Part shown: in pieces, positions 9,053-17,030 of the stretch
How positions within the stretch are numbered: position 1 is the stretch's first letter
Layout: each line of letters starts with the position of its first letter
Assembly: GCF_009793335.1 (NCBI RefSeq)
Contig: NZ_WING01000002.1
Coordinates: 1 to 64,000 of the forward strand
Direction: 5' to 3'
From: Actinomadura sp. J1-007
GTDB lineage: Bacteria > Actinomycetota > Actinomycetes > Streptosporangiales > Streptosporangiaceae
Length of the DNA: 64,000 nt
Made by a program: the position numbers and the translations under genes
The notes under the pieces: model-generated
What the model saw: the letters and a program-made list of their open reading frames with translations, nothing else
What the model was told of the DNA's origin: nothing
The model's database searches: none

Positions 9053-10377
9053 AGGATCACGACCCCTTCGTCCTCGTGCCAGGCCGCCAGGGCGCGCAGG
9101 CCCTGCGGCGTCCACTCGCCGGAGAGCGTTACGGCCGCGCCGCCGGAGACCGCCAGCAGCCGCCACGGCTCGGCCGTCAGCAGCGGGAGCGACGCGCCCT
9201 CGGCGTCGACGGCGTGCAGCCCGCCCGAGCCGTCGCGCGCGAGCCGTACGGGCGCGAGGACGGCGGGCCAGCGGTCGAGCCACGGGTCGCGGGCCAGCGC
9301 CGCGGCGTGCTCGTCGAGGAACGCGGCGACGGTCGTGCCGCCGGGCGCGCTCGGCGCGGCGGGCCCGTGCCGTTCGGCGACGAGGGCGCGCAGCGGCTGG
9401 GCGCCCGGGTAGAACGCCAGGTCGGCGTCCACCGCCATGCCGACGGCGAGCGCCGCGTCGAAGGGGCGTCCGGGCGCGGCGAACGACAGCACCAGCGCGG
9501 GACGCCCCGTCGCGGCGCCGCGCAGCCAGACGCGGCGCGTGGTGAGCTGGTCCTGGACGGAGTCGCGCGAGCCGGTCACGTGCCAGCGGTCGCGGACGCG
9601 CGGGCCGCGTTCGAGCACGTCCTCCTGCGGGACGGTGAACCCGACCCGCGAGCGGACGGTGTCGCGCAGCGCCTCGGGCAGCGCGTCCCGCCGCTGGTAG
9701 GCGCGGACGAGCAGCCGCAGCAGGGCGTACTCCTCCAGCAGCCGGTCGGGCCAGCCGGGGCGGCGCGGGATCGAGGCCAGCGCCTTCACCTGCCCGGCGA
9801 GCGCGCCCGCCTGCGCGTCGACGAGCCGCCGCGCCGCGTCGTCCCACACCCGGTAGGGCGCCTTCTCCGCCCGCGCGAGCCCGTGCGTGACCTGGTCGCG
9901 CAGCCACTGGTCGAACTCGGCGAGGCCGTCTCCGACGCGCCGTTCGCGCCGTTCCGCGGTCTTGGGGTCCCTGGCCTTGGCGGCGGACGACGCGCGGCGC
10001 TCCTGCGTGCTGTCGGCGCGGTCGCGGCGCTGGTCGAGCCATTCGGCCGCCCAGCCCGGCCGCGGGCCGCCGCCGACCGTGCCGTCGCTCCACAGCAGCA
10101 GCAGCGCGACGGCGTGCTTGCACGGGAACTTGCGGCTCGGGCACGAGCAGCGGAACGCCGGCTCGGACAGATCGATGCACGCCCGGTAGGCGTTCTTACC
10201 GCTGCCCTGGCACTCGCCCCAGACGGCCTCCTCGTCGCAGCCGGTACCGTTCCACGCGGCGGGCCTGGCGATCCCGCCGGCGGCCTTGGCGGACGCCGCG
10301 TCGGGCGCCAGGCCGATCACGTGCTCCCGATCCCATCGATCGCTCACAGTGTCGAAACTATCGACAGGGTCGGACAC
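9049..10377 (-). CDS. SWIM zinc finger protein
   Basis: 442 residues, intact, first gene of the operon. The SWIM signature C-x-C-x6-C-x-H is complete: C77, C79, C86, H88 (FRCSCPSRKFPCKHAV). An upstream Cys pair (GCDEEAVWGEC, 47-56) and C67 may add a second metal site. The remainder is helical, then beta-rich, without an enzyme motif I recognise. SWIM domains bind zinc and mediate DNA or protein binding. The start at 10377 follows an intergenic stretch of 50 bases with a short inverted motif (tgtcgaaactatcgacag, 10350-10367, partly inside the coding start). It probably delivers the MoxR-VWA machine to its target. Confidence 0.85.
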   Translation of the reverse strand: MSDPVDSFDTVSDRWDREHVIGLAPDAASAKAAGGIARPAAWNGTGCDEEAVWGECQGSGKNAYRACIDLSEPAFRCSCPSRKFPCKHAVALLLLWSDGTVGGGPRPGWAAEWLDQRRDRADSTQERRASSAAKARDPKTAERRERRVGDGLAEFDQWLRDQVTHGLARAEKAPYRVWDDAARRLVDAQAGALAGQVKALASIPRRPGWPDRLLEEYALLRLLVRAYQRRDALPEALRDTVRSRVGFTVPQEDVLERGPRVRDRWHVTGSRDSVQDQLTTRRVWLRGAATGRPALVLSFAAPGRPFDAALAVGMAVDADLAFYPGAQPLRALVAERHGPAAPSAPGGTTVAAFLDEHAAALARDPWLDRWPAVLAPVRLARDGSGGLHAVDAEGASLPLLTAEPWRLLAVSGGAAVTLSGEWTPQGLRALAAWHEDEGVVIL

Positions 10378-11790
10378 TCACCGCACGTCCGCGGACCCCG
10401 GCCCGCCGTCGGCCCGTCCGGGCGAGGTCAGCGGCCCTTTCCCTTGCCCACGGTGGGGCGGGAGCGGACCCTGCCGCGCCGGAGCCGGGCCCTGCGCTTG
10501 CGGTGGTACTTCGCGCGGTCGAGCTTCTTGACGGCCATGCACCATCGTGGACACGGCCGTACGCGCCGCCCAGCGCCCTGACCGCATCCGGCCCGACCCC
10601 CCCGCCGTGCGCACGCCCGCCGCCGCCCGAACGCCCGCCGCCGAGGGGACGCTCGCTGTCGCGCGCACGTCTGCCATCGCGGGGACGCTCGCCGTCGTGC
10701 GGACGCCCGCCGTCGTGCGTACGTCCGCCGTCACGGGGACGTCCGCTGTCGCGGGGACGCCCACCGTCGCGGGGACGCTCGCCGTCGCGCGCACGTCTGC
10801 GGCCGCGGGGACGCTCGCCGTCGCGCGGACGCTCGCCGCCGAGGGGACGCTCGCTGTCGCGCGCACGTCTGCCATCGCGCGGACGCTCGCCGCTGCGCGG
10901 ACGCTCGCCGCCGCGGAGACGCCCGCCGCCGTGCGCACGTCCGCCGCCGAGGGGACGCTCGCTGTCGCGCGCACGTCTGCCATCGCGGGGACGCTCGCCG
11001 TCGTGCGGACGCCCGCCGCCGTGCGCACGTCCGCCGCTACGGGGACGCTCGCCGTTGCGGGGGCGGCGGCCGGCGATCACCGCGTACGCCAGCAGCAGTG
11101 CGGCGCCCGCGAGCGCACCCAGGCCCGCGGGCAGCAGGAAGCCGAACCGCAGCCCGACGACGCGCGCACGTCCACGCCCGGCGCGCCGTCCAGCCGCATG
11201 ACGACGGCCGACCACGCGCCGTGGGTCTTGTCCCAGGTCAGCGTGCGGGTGCCGGGTCCGTACGAGGCCGCCGCCCAGAAGTCCTCCGCGGTCGGCGGCG
11301 CCGTTGCGCGGGAACCGCCGCCGACGCGCGCGAAATCCGCCTTGAACGGCGAGAGCCGGGCCGAACGGAAGTCGTCGTGGGCGGTCCCCCTCAAGTACCT
11401 CTCGACATCTTCCTTCGGGCCGATCCCCACGAACATCGGGACGTCCGGGTCCGCCGCCCGGACGACGACGCGGACGCGCGCCACCTCCCCGACGTCGGGA
11501 TTCGGGTCGGCCGCGTGCGCGGCGCTGGAGCCCACCTCGATCTCGTCGGTCTTCAGCGCGGCGGCGGACGTCGCGAAGCGGTGCTCGGAGGACGAGAAGT
11601 AGCCGCCGGAGTCCGCCTGCGCCGCCGCCGCACCGCCGAGGCCGAGCCCCGCGAGCAGCAGGAGGACCGCCGCGGCGAACGCGAGCACGGCGCGCCGCGG
11701 CCTTCCCCGGAGCCGTCCGCCCCGCGTCGGCGGCTGGGGCGTGCTGGACGCCGACGGTTCCGTGGCCGTCGGTCCGGTGCCGGGCGCCAT
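10358..11790 (-). CDS. two-helix membrane protein with Arg-rich repeat tail, frame-broken
   Basis: Start at ATG 11790, chosen for its ribosome site AAAGGAG five bases upstream. N-terminal helix (AVLAFAAAVLLLLAGLGLGG), then an extracytoplasmic domain with FVGIGPKEDVERYLRGTAHDDF and LTWDKTHGAWSAVVMRLDG, a family I know only as conserved actinobacterial membrane proteins. The frame breaks near 11160; restoring it continues into a second helix (LLPAGLGALAGAALLLAYAV) and a cytoplasmic tail of about 30 pentapeptides (RPRDG/ERPRD type). After the repeats the frame runs on to 10358 without conserved sequence and overlaps two other genes, so the true 3' end is uncertain (10550-10600 is plausible). Divergent from a TetR gene that probably controls it. 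Confidence 0.55.
10428..10538 (-). CDS. 36-residue highly basic small protein
   Basis: ATG 10538 to TGA 10428. Nearly half of the residues are Lys or Arg (AKYHRKRRARLRRGRVRSR), with a Gly/Lys end (VGKGKGR). The density and the KxHRK-then-RxxR spacing recall tiny ribosomal proteins of the bS22 (AURKAIP1/COX24-like) type, but I cannot align it convincingly and give no symbol. It lies 50 bases upstream of the SWIM start on the same strand, so it may head that transcript. It is too short to be certain; codon choice (all third positions G/C except one) fits a real gene. Confidence 0.5.
   Translation of the reverse strand: MAVKKLDRAKYHRKRRARLRRGRVRSRPTVGKGKGR
10612..11060. repeat. 15-bp minisatellite, about 30 units
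   Basis: Degenerate 15-base units (ggacgctcgccgtcg and variants). Longer blocks of about 44 bases recur almost unchanged near 10636, 10837 and 10945, which shows recent duplication. Read on the minus strand in the frame that follows the second membrane helix, it encodes charged pentapeptides rich in Arg, Asp, Glu and Gly. Confidence 0.8.
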
Positions 11791-11803
11791 CGCGGCTCCT
11801 TTA

Positions 11804-11847
11804 TAGTACGGCTGTGTCATAAAAAGGATGGTAACACGCCTGTGCTA
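11804..11847. promoter_or_regulatory. twin TetR operators in divergent promoter
   Basis: Two sites of the form TAGCA-N6-TGCTA: 11804-11819 (TAGTA-CGGCTG-TGTCA) and 11832-11847 (TAACA-CGCCTG-TGCTA), 28 bases apart. The second overlaps a TATAAA -10 box (11846-11851) that lies six bases before the GTG of the TetR gene, so that mRNA may be leaderless. The first overlaps the TATA region upstream of the membrane-protein gene. The same motif occurs at 34741-34780 beside a paralogous TetR. Confidence 0.65.
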
Positions 11848-11857
11848 TAAAAGACCG

Positions 11858-12451
11858 GTGCCGAAGGTCGTGGATCCCGAGGAGCGCAGGCGGGACGTCG
11901 CGGCGGCCGTGTGGCGGGTCGTCCGGCGGGACGGGCTCGACCAGGCGTCCGTCCGCAACGTCGCGCGCGAGGCCGGGCTGTCGCCGGGCTCGCTGCGCCA
12001 CTACTTCGCGTCCCAGTCCGGCCTGCTCGCGTTCACCCTGCGGACGGTGACCGAACGGATCGAGCGCCGCATCGCCGCCCTCCCCGACGAACCCGACCCG
12101 CGCCGCCGCGCCGCCGCGGTGCTGGCCGAGCTGCTGCCCATGGACGCCGAGCGCGCCGCCGAGAACGAGGTCTGGCTCGCGTTCACCTCGCGCTCGATGG
12201 TGGACCCGGAGCTGCGGGCGCTGCGCGACGAGGGCTACGAGGCGCTCCGCTCCGGCTGCCGCGCCCTCGTCGCCGCCCTCGCCGGGCCGGACCGTTCGGA
12301 CGGCGCGGTGGAGCGCGAGACCGACCGGCTGCACGCCCTCGTCGACGGGCTGGCCGTGCACGCCGCGACGCGTCCGGACCGGCTCACGCCCGCGCGCATG
12401 GCCGCCGCCCTCGAATCCCACCTGGACGACCTCCAGCGCGCCCTGGCCTGA
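11858..12451 (+). CDS. TetR-family regulator (paralog of 34096-34731)
   Basis: 197 residues. The start is GTG 11858 (PKVVDPEERRRDVAAAVWRV), matching the N-terminus of the paralog on the minus strand at 34731. HTH: QASVRNVAREAGLSPGSLRHYFASQ. The C-terminal ligand domain ends in LDGLAVHAATRPDRLTPARMAAALESHLDDL, typical of the PksA/BetI-like TetR group. Divergent from the repeat-tailed membrane protein; the intergenic operators fit autorepression plus control of that gene. The ligand is unknown. Confidence 0.85.
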   Translation: MPKVVDPEERRRDVAAAVWRVVRRDGLDQASVRNVAREAGLSPGSLRHYFASQSGLLAFTLRTVTERIERRIAALPDEPDPRRRAAAVLAELLPMDAERAAENEVWLAFTSRSMVDPELRALRDEGYEALRSGCRALVAALAGPDRSDGAVERETDRLHALVDGLAVHAATRPDRLTPARMAAALESHLDDLQRALA

Positions 12452-12499
12452 ACGCGCGCAGAGCCGCGCGCCGCGCGCCAGCGGCCGGGGCTCGCCGGG

Positions 12500-13285
12500 T
12501 CAGTAGCCGGGCGGGCGCGGCACTTCCGGGACGGAGCCGCCGTCCGGGACCATCAGCGCGCCGCCCGCGACCAGGGCCAGCAGGGCGACCGCCGCGAACA
12601 GGCTCACCCACGCCAGGCCGGGGACGCCGGTGAGGTTGGCGAGCTGGTCGGCGTCGGAGCTCGGCGCCATCCGCCGCGCGCGCATCCGCTGGAGCTCGAC
12701 GACGGGACGGGCGGCGGCGAACAGCAGGAACCACGCCGCCAGGTACGCGAACCCGGCCTGCACCTTCGCGCCGCCGAGCCACGACACCCCGAAGATGACC
12801 GCGCCGGTCGCGATCACCGACACCGCCCCGTACGCGTTGCGGATCATGACGAGCATCCCGGCGAGCAGCGCCAGCGAGAACCACAGCATCAGCGTGATCC
12901 GCCCGCCCGCCAGCAGCGCCGCGAACAGCAGCCCGAGCAGCGGCGGCGTGAGGTACCCGGCCATCGCGGTGAACACCATGCCCGGCCCGTGCGGCCTGCC
13001 GCGCGAGACGGTGACGCCCGAGGTGTCGGAGTGCAGCTTGATCCCGTCCAGCTTCCGGCCGGTGACCAGGGCGATCAGCGCGTGCCCGCCCTCGTGCGCG
13101 ATCGTCACGACGTTTCGCGCGACCCGCCAGGTCGGACCGTGCAGCACCGCGCCGAACGCCACGAGGCCGACCAGCGCGACCAGCCACCAGGGCGGGTCCG
13201 GCTGGGTCCCCGTCACTCGGTCCCACAGATCGGCGATGCTTGCGTTGTCCACGTCCACCTCGGAGTCGTCGTTCGCGATGCCCAA
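12500..13285 (-). CDS. M50-family membrane metallopeptidase
   Basis: 261 residues if TTG 13285 is used; GTG 13258 (VDVDNASIADLW) is an alternative, and neither has a strong ribosome site. The zinc motif HEGGH lies at residues 64-68 next to a membrane helix (WWLVALVGLVAFGAVLHG), and several further helices follow. The second metal-ligand region typical of site-2 proteases (NxxPxxxxDG) is not evident, and this size fits the M50B-like actinobacterial family of unknown substrate. Converges with the TetR gene. Probably an intramembrane protease. Confidence 0.8.
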   Translation of the reverse strand: MGIANDDSEVDVDNASIADLWDRVTGTQPDPPWWLVALVGLVAFGAVLHGPTWRVARNVVTIAHEGGHALIALVTGRKLDGIKLHSDTSGVTVSRGRPHGPGMVFTAMAGYLTPPLLGLLFAALLAGGRITLMLWFSLALLAGMLVMIRNAYGAVSVIATGAVIFGVSWLGGAKVQAGFAYLAAWFLLFAAARPVVELQRMRARRMAPSSDADQLANLTGVPGLAWVSLFAAVALLALVAGGALMVPDGGSVPEVPRPPGY

Positions 13286-13678
13286 AACAGTAGGACGTCG
13301 GAGATAACGTTCGCGTTCGGTTCAGGCTGGACAGCCCGCCCCGCCCCCGCGATCCGGGCCCCGCCGACGCACCCCAAGCCAATTTCTGTCAGAAAGCAAG
13401 CAAACGAACACATAGCGCGACAACGCCGAGACATCCCCGGCGAGTCGGAGGTCTGCTGGCCGTCCGTCCGAGAACGCGGCGCCGGCGCGGACACACGCCC
13501 GCGCCCGCCGACCGACCCGACCGACCGGACGCGTTCCCAGCCGTCCGCCCCGGACCCCACCGCCACCGTCCGCGCCCGGCACCACACCGGCGCGCTCGGA
13601 CACCTGGTCACTGCCAAGAGCGGAAGCGTCCGCCGACCGACCCGACGCCTGCGCCAGCGTTCCCCGCGACGCCGAACG
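13286..13678. other. intergenic region without a supported gene
   Basis: 393 bases between the M50 gene (5' side) and the end of the DUF5996 gene. Base composition is mixed, with an AT-richer patch at 13381-13430. It must hold the promoter of the M50 gene: on the minus strand TACTGT near 13295 is a possible -10. Open frames here lack any conserved or structured product. Confidence 0.6.
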
Positions 13679-14614
13679 TCAGCTCGGCGTGGCGGTGACC
13701 TGCCCGCGCGGCGGGCACCACGAGGAGTGGAAGTCGTCGTACGGCCAGTTCGCCGTCACGGCGCCCGCCGCGTACGCGCTCTGCAAGAAGTCGAGCAGCG
13801 CGTCACGCGGCTCGGCGGCGGCGCGGACGTCGTCCCACGACAGCCGCGCCTGATGACTGCTCCCGGACGCCTCCCACCACGCGGACGGAGGCCGCAACGG
13901 CTGCCCGGCCAACCCTTCCGGCTCCGGATGCGTGTACGAGTAGAACATCGGCGCGGAAACCGCCCGATCGCCCGGCCACCACCCGAAACTGATGACCTCG
14001 TGGCTGTACGCCTCCCTGGTCACCCTGTCGGCGTCCTTCATCTCCGGCGCCGCACGCCCCGAGAACCGCGCCGTCGCCAGGTCGAAACTGTGCCAGAACA
14101 ACTGCACCGGACTGCTCTTCCCGCAAAACCACCCCTGGAACTCCCGGAAAACCTCGTCCACCCACAGCAGCGCCCGGCGGTAGTCCTCGACCCGTTCGCG
14201 GTCGTACGCGTCGTGCTCGGTGTCGTCGGCGAACGGCGTCGTCATCGGCACCCCGAACGGCTCCGCCTTGATCTCCACGTTCACGCCCAACTCCCGCAGC
14301 AGCGCGAACAGGCTGGAGTAGAACTCCGCCACCGACAACCCGTCCCGCAGCGGAATCGCCTCCTCCCGTCCAGGCGTCCGCACGACGAGCCGGTGCCGTA
14401 CGAGGTCGAACGCGATGCCGAAGCTCACCCCGTCCCGCACCATCCGCCCCGTCCCGTACCCGTGCTCATTGACCCGCAGCGTCGCATGCCACCAGTGATT
14501 GCGCGGCGGCGCCGACGCAAGCTGAATCTTCCCCACGACCTGCGTGAACAGATGCAGCGTGTCCTTGGTCGGTCCCCACCCCATCAAGGGCAGATCAGGC
14601 AGCGCATTCTCCAT
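13679..14614 (-). CDS. DUF5996 family protein
   Basis: 311 residues, intact. Starts MENALPDLPLMGWGPTKDTLHLFTQVVGKI; conserved blocks include NHWWHATLRVNEHGYGT, PVQLFWHSFDLATARFSGR, EVISFGWWPGDRAVSAPMFY and FHSSWCPPRGQV, all characteristic of DUF5996. Many conserved Trp, His and Asp residues suggest an enzyme or ligand-binding role, but none is established. ATG 14614 is preferred over ATG 14620 because AGGGG then sits at a proper distance. Its leader is extremely G-rich on the sense strand. Confidence 0.85.
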   Translation of the reverse strand: MENALPDLPLMGWGPTKDTLHLFTQVVGKIQLASAPPRNHWWHATLRVNEHGYGTGRMVRDGVSFGIAFDLVRHRLVVRTPGREEAIPLRDGLSVAEFYSSLFALLRELGVNVEIKAEPFGVPMTTPFADDTEHDAYDRERVEDYRRALLWVDEVFREFQGWFCGKSSPVQLFWHSFDLATARFSGRAAPEMKDADRVTREAYSHEVISFGWWPGDRAVSAPMFYSYTHPEPEGLAGQPLRPPSAWWEASGSSHQARLSWDDVRAAAEPRDALLDFLQSAYAAGAVTANWPYDDFHSSWCPPRGQVTATPS

Positions 14615-14744
14615 CCCCATCCCCTACCCAGCCCACCCCGATCTGCCCCCCACTCGCTCCCATCCCACCCCCACCCCCTCCGCCCCGCCGAGCCCCTGCC
14701 CCAGCCCCCTTCCGCCCCCACCCCATGGCCGCCCCGCTCCCTCA
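14615..14744 (-). promoter_or_regulatory. G-run-rich leader of DUF5996 gene
   Basis: Over 130 bases the minus (sense) strand has more than a dozen runs of three to six G separated by short spacers, such as GGGGTGGGCTGGGTAGGGG. This can form G-quadruplexes in the DNA or mRNA directly before the start codon. Whether it regulates translation is inference. Confidence 0.45.
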
Positions 14745-15390
14745 GCCGCCGCGCGGGCCCATTGGGCCCGGCCGTCGCGTGTCCGGGGAACGGGCCCGCG
14801 ACCCTGTGACCGCTTGGGCCCCTCGGCCGCTGCGCGCGCTCATTGGGCCGGGCCGTCGCGTGTTCGGCGACAGTCCCGCCATCCTGTGGCGGCGCTGCCC
14901 CTTCGACCGCCGCGCGGGCCTGTTGGGCCCGGCTGTCGCGTGTTCGGGGAACGGGCCCGAGACCCGTGACCGTCCTGGCCCCTCGGCCGCCGCGCGCGCT
15001 CATTGGGCCGGACCGTTGCGTGTCGGCGACAGTCCCGCCACCCTGTGGCGGCGCTGCCCCTTCGACCGCCGCGCGGGCCTGTTGGGCCCGGCTGTCGCGT
15101 GTTCAGGGGACGGGCCCGAGACCCGTGACCGTCCTGGCCCCTCAGCCGCCGGGCGTGCTCATCGGGCCCGGCTGTCGCCTGTTCGGGGACAGTCCCGTCA
15201 TCCTGTGGCCCGCGCCGCCCCCTCGACCGCCGCGCGGGCCCATTGGGTCCGGCTGTCGCGTGTGCGTGGAACACGCCCGAGAGCCTGCGGCTAGCCCCGC
15301 CCCCATGGCCGTCACACGGGTTCATCAGGCCTCTGCGGCTTGTTCGGGGACGGGACCGACGCCCTCTGTGGTGTGCCGTTCTCTCAGTTG
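14745..15390. repeat. about 80-bp tandem repeat, alternating A/B units
   Basis: Eight imperfect units start near 14745, 14826, 14905, 14986, 15064, 15145, 15225 and 15308, spaced 78-83 bases. Odd units share CGCGGGCC-TTGGGCCCGGC and GAACGGGCCCGAGACC; even units share CGCGCTCATTGGGCC and GACAGTCCCGCCATCC. So the array is a dimer repeated about four times, the last copy degenerate. No spacer sequence, no conserved product on either strand. It lies between divergent gene starts. Confidence 0.75.
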
Positions 15391-15580
15391 CTGTACGCGT
15401 CCGTCGGGCCCGGTGCGGCCCACTCCGAGGCGGGCCGACTGGCTGGCGGGCCGACTGCTTGGCGGACTGGCGGGTGGCGGTCTGGCGGAGTGGCCAGGGG
15501 ACTGGTCTCGCGGGGTGGCTGGGGGGTGGATGGGGGTGGTGGGACAGACTGAGGGGGAAGATCGACTTGGGGGAGCGTTC

Positions 15581-16522
15581 ATGACCGTTCGTGCCGTCGG
15601 GCCGCCTTCGCGCGCCGACCTTGACCGGGCGTGGGAGGTCGTGGCCGCGACGCTCGCGCCGACTCCGGTCGTTCCGGCGGACGCGCTAGCGCCCGGCGCG
15701 CTGCTCAAGGCGGAGACGTTCCAGCCGACCGGGTCGTTCAAGGTGCGGGGCGCGCTCGCGGCCGTCGCCGCGCTGCCGCCGGGGGAGCCCGCCGTCACCG
15801 CCAGCGCCGGCAACCACGGGCTCGGCATGGCGTACGCGGCGTCCAGGAGTGCCGCCGACGTGACCGTGGTCGTGTCCACCCGCGCGTCGCGCGCCAAGAC
15901 CGACCGGATCGCCGCGAGCCCGGCGACGCTCGTCCGCCACGGAACGACGTACGAGGAGGCCGAGGCCCACGCGATGGGCCTGCCCGGACGGTATGTGTCT
16001 CCCTACAACGACCCGCATGTGATTTCAGGTCAAGCCACGATCGGTTGTGAACTCGATTCACAGGCGGCAGGCCCGCTGACGGTCGTCGCCCCGCTGGGCG
16101 GCGGCGGCCTCGTCGCGGGCCTCGCCCTCTGGGCACGAGAACGCGGGGACACGCGCGTCGTCGGCGTCGAGGCGGCCGCCTCGCCCGCGGTGTCCACGGC
16201 GGTGCGTACGGGCGCGATCACCGAGGTCGAGGTCGGCGACACCATCGCCGACGGCCTCAGTGGCAACCTGGAGCCCGGCTCCGTCACCCCCGGCATCCTC
16301 CGCGCCGCCGGCACCGCCCTCACGTCGGTCACCGAGGACGAGATCCGTGCGGCGATGCGCTGGCTGTTCGCCGAACACGGCCTGGTCGTGGAGGGCTCAG
16401 GAGCCTGCGGCGTCGCCGCCGTCCTCGCCGGGAAGATCGAAATCCAGGGCCGCCTCGCCGTCGTCCTGTCCGGCCGCAACGTCATGATCACCACCTACGC
16501 CGAGGCCCTGAACACCCCTTGA
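15581..16522 (+). CDS. PLP-dependent serine/threonine dehydratase
   Basis: 313 residues; ATG 15581 follows GGGGGAG. Fold-type II PLP enzyme: the Schiff-base Lys is K54 in TGSFKVRGA; SAGNHGLG (75-82) binds the cofactor and substrate; the glycine loop GGGGLVAG (about 170-177) holds the PLP phosphate; SGRNVM lies near the end. It lacks a C-terminal ACT domain, so it is a short catabolic-type threonine/serine dehydratase-like enzyme (2-oxobutanoate or pyruvate plus ammonia) rather than biosynthetic IlvA. Serine racemase activity is also possible in this family. Open reading extends far upstream through the repeat array, but that part is not conserved. Confidence 0.88.
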   Translation: MTVRAVGPPSRADLDRAWEVVAATLAPTPVVPADALAPGALLKAETFQPTGSFKVRGALAAVAALPPGEPAVTASAGNHGLGMAYAASRSAADVTVVVSTRASRAKTDRIAASPATLVRHGTTYEEAEAHAMGLPGRYVSPYNDPHVISGQATIGCELDSQAAGPLTVVAPLGGGGLVAGLALWARERGDTRVVGVEAAASPAVSTAVRTGAITEVEVGDTIADGLSGNLEPGSVTPGILRAAGTALTSVTEDEIRAAMRWLFAEHGLVVEGSGACGVAAVLAGKIEIQGRLAVVLSGRNVMITTYAEALNTP

Positions 16523-16539
16523 CGCGGACGTCCCCCAAG

Positions 16540-16872
16540 CCGGACCACCTGTGCCGCACTGCTCCGAGTCGGACGGCCTGTGTCGGGCCGCTCCAAGCCG
16601 GACGGCCCCAGTCGGACGGCCTGTGTCGGACGGCCTGTGTCGGACGGCCTGATTCGGCCCGCTCATGCCGGACCGCCCGAGCCGGACGGCCTGCGTTCGG
16701 ACCGCCCGCACCGGACCGCCCGACCGCCCGCGCCGGTCCACCCCAGCCGGTCCACCCCAGCCGGTCCACCCCAGCCGGTCCACCCCAGCCGGTCCACCCC
16801 AGCCGGTCCACCCCAGCCGGTCCACCCCAGCCGGCCCACCCCAGCCGGCCCACCCCAGCCGGCCCACCCCAG
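16540..16872. repeat. two short tandem repeats downstream of dehydratase gene
   Basis: From 16540 to about 16735, degenerate 16-19-base units around CGGACGGCCTGTGT. From 16733 to 16872, ten perfect-length 14-base units: seven of CCGGTCCACCCCAG followed by three of CCGGCCCACCCCAG. A single T-to-C variant spread over the last three units shows the direction of copying. No gene. The rest up to 17030 holds an AT-richer stretch (16927-16960) that is the likely promoter of the oxygenase gene. Confidence 0.85.
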
Positions 16873-17030
16873 CCGGGCGGTGTGGTCGGGTGGTGTGGTC
16901 GGGTGGTGTCGACCGGGAGGGGCGGCATTAGTCGTTAGGTATTGAACTACGTCTGTTTTGCGTGGCACGCTGCGGGCGGGCGCGGCCACGATCGGGGCGG
17001 CCGTGCGTACGGATGACGAGGAGGCCCGCC

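Noticed and set aside
13322..13603. 93-codon minus-strand frame in the M50/DUF5996 gap
   Set aside because: Low-complexity Gly/Arg product, no ribosome site, no conserved feature.
14745..15390. CRISPR array
   Set aside because: Units are contiguous imperfect tandem copies of about 80 bases without unique spacers and there are no cas genes.
14843..15580. Upstream extension of the serine/threonine dehydratase through the repeat array
   Set aside because: The frame is open but codes repeat-derived sequence; the family start and ribosome site are at 15581.
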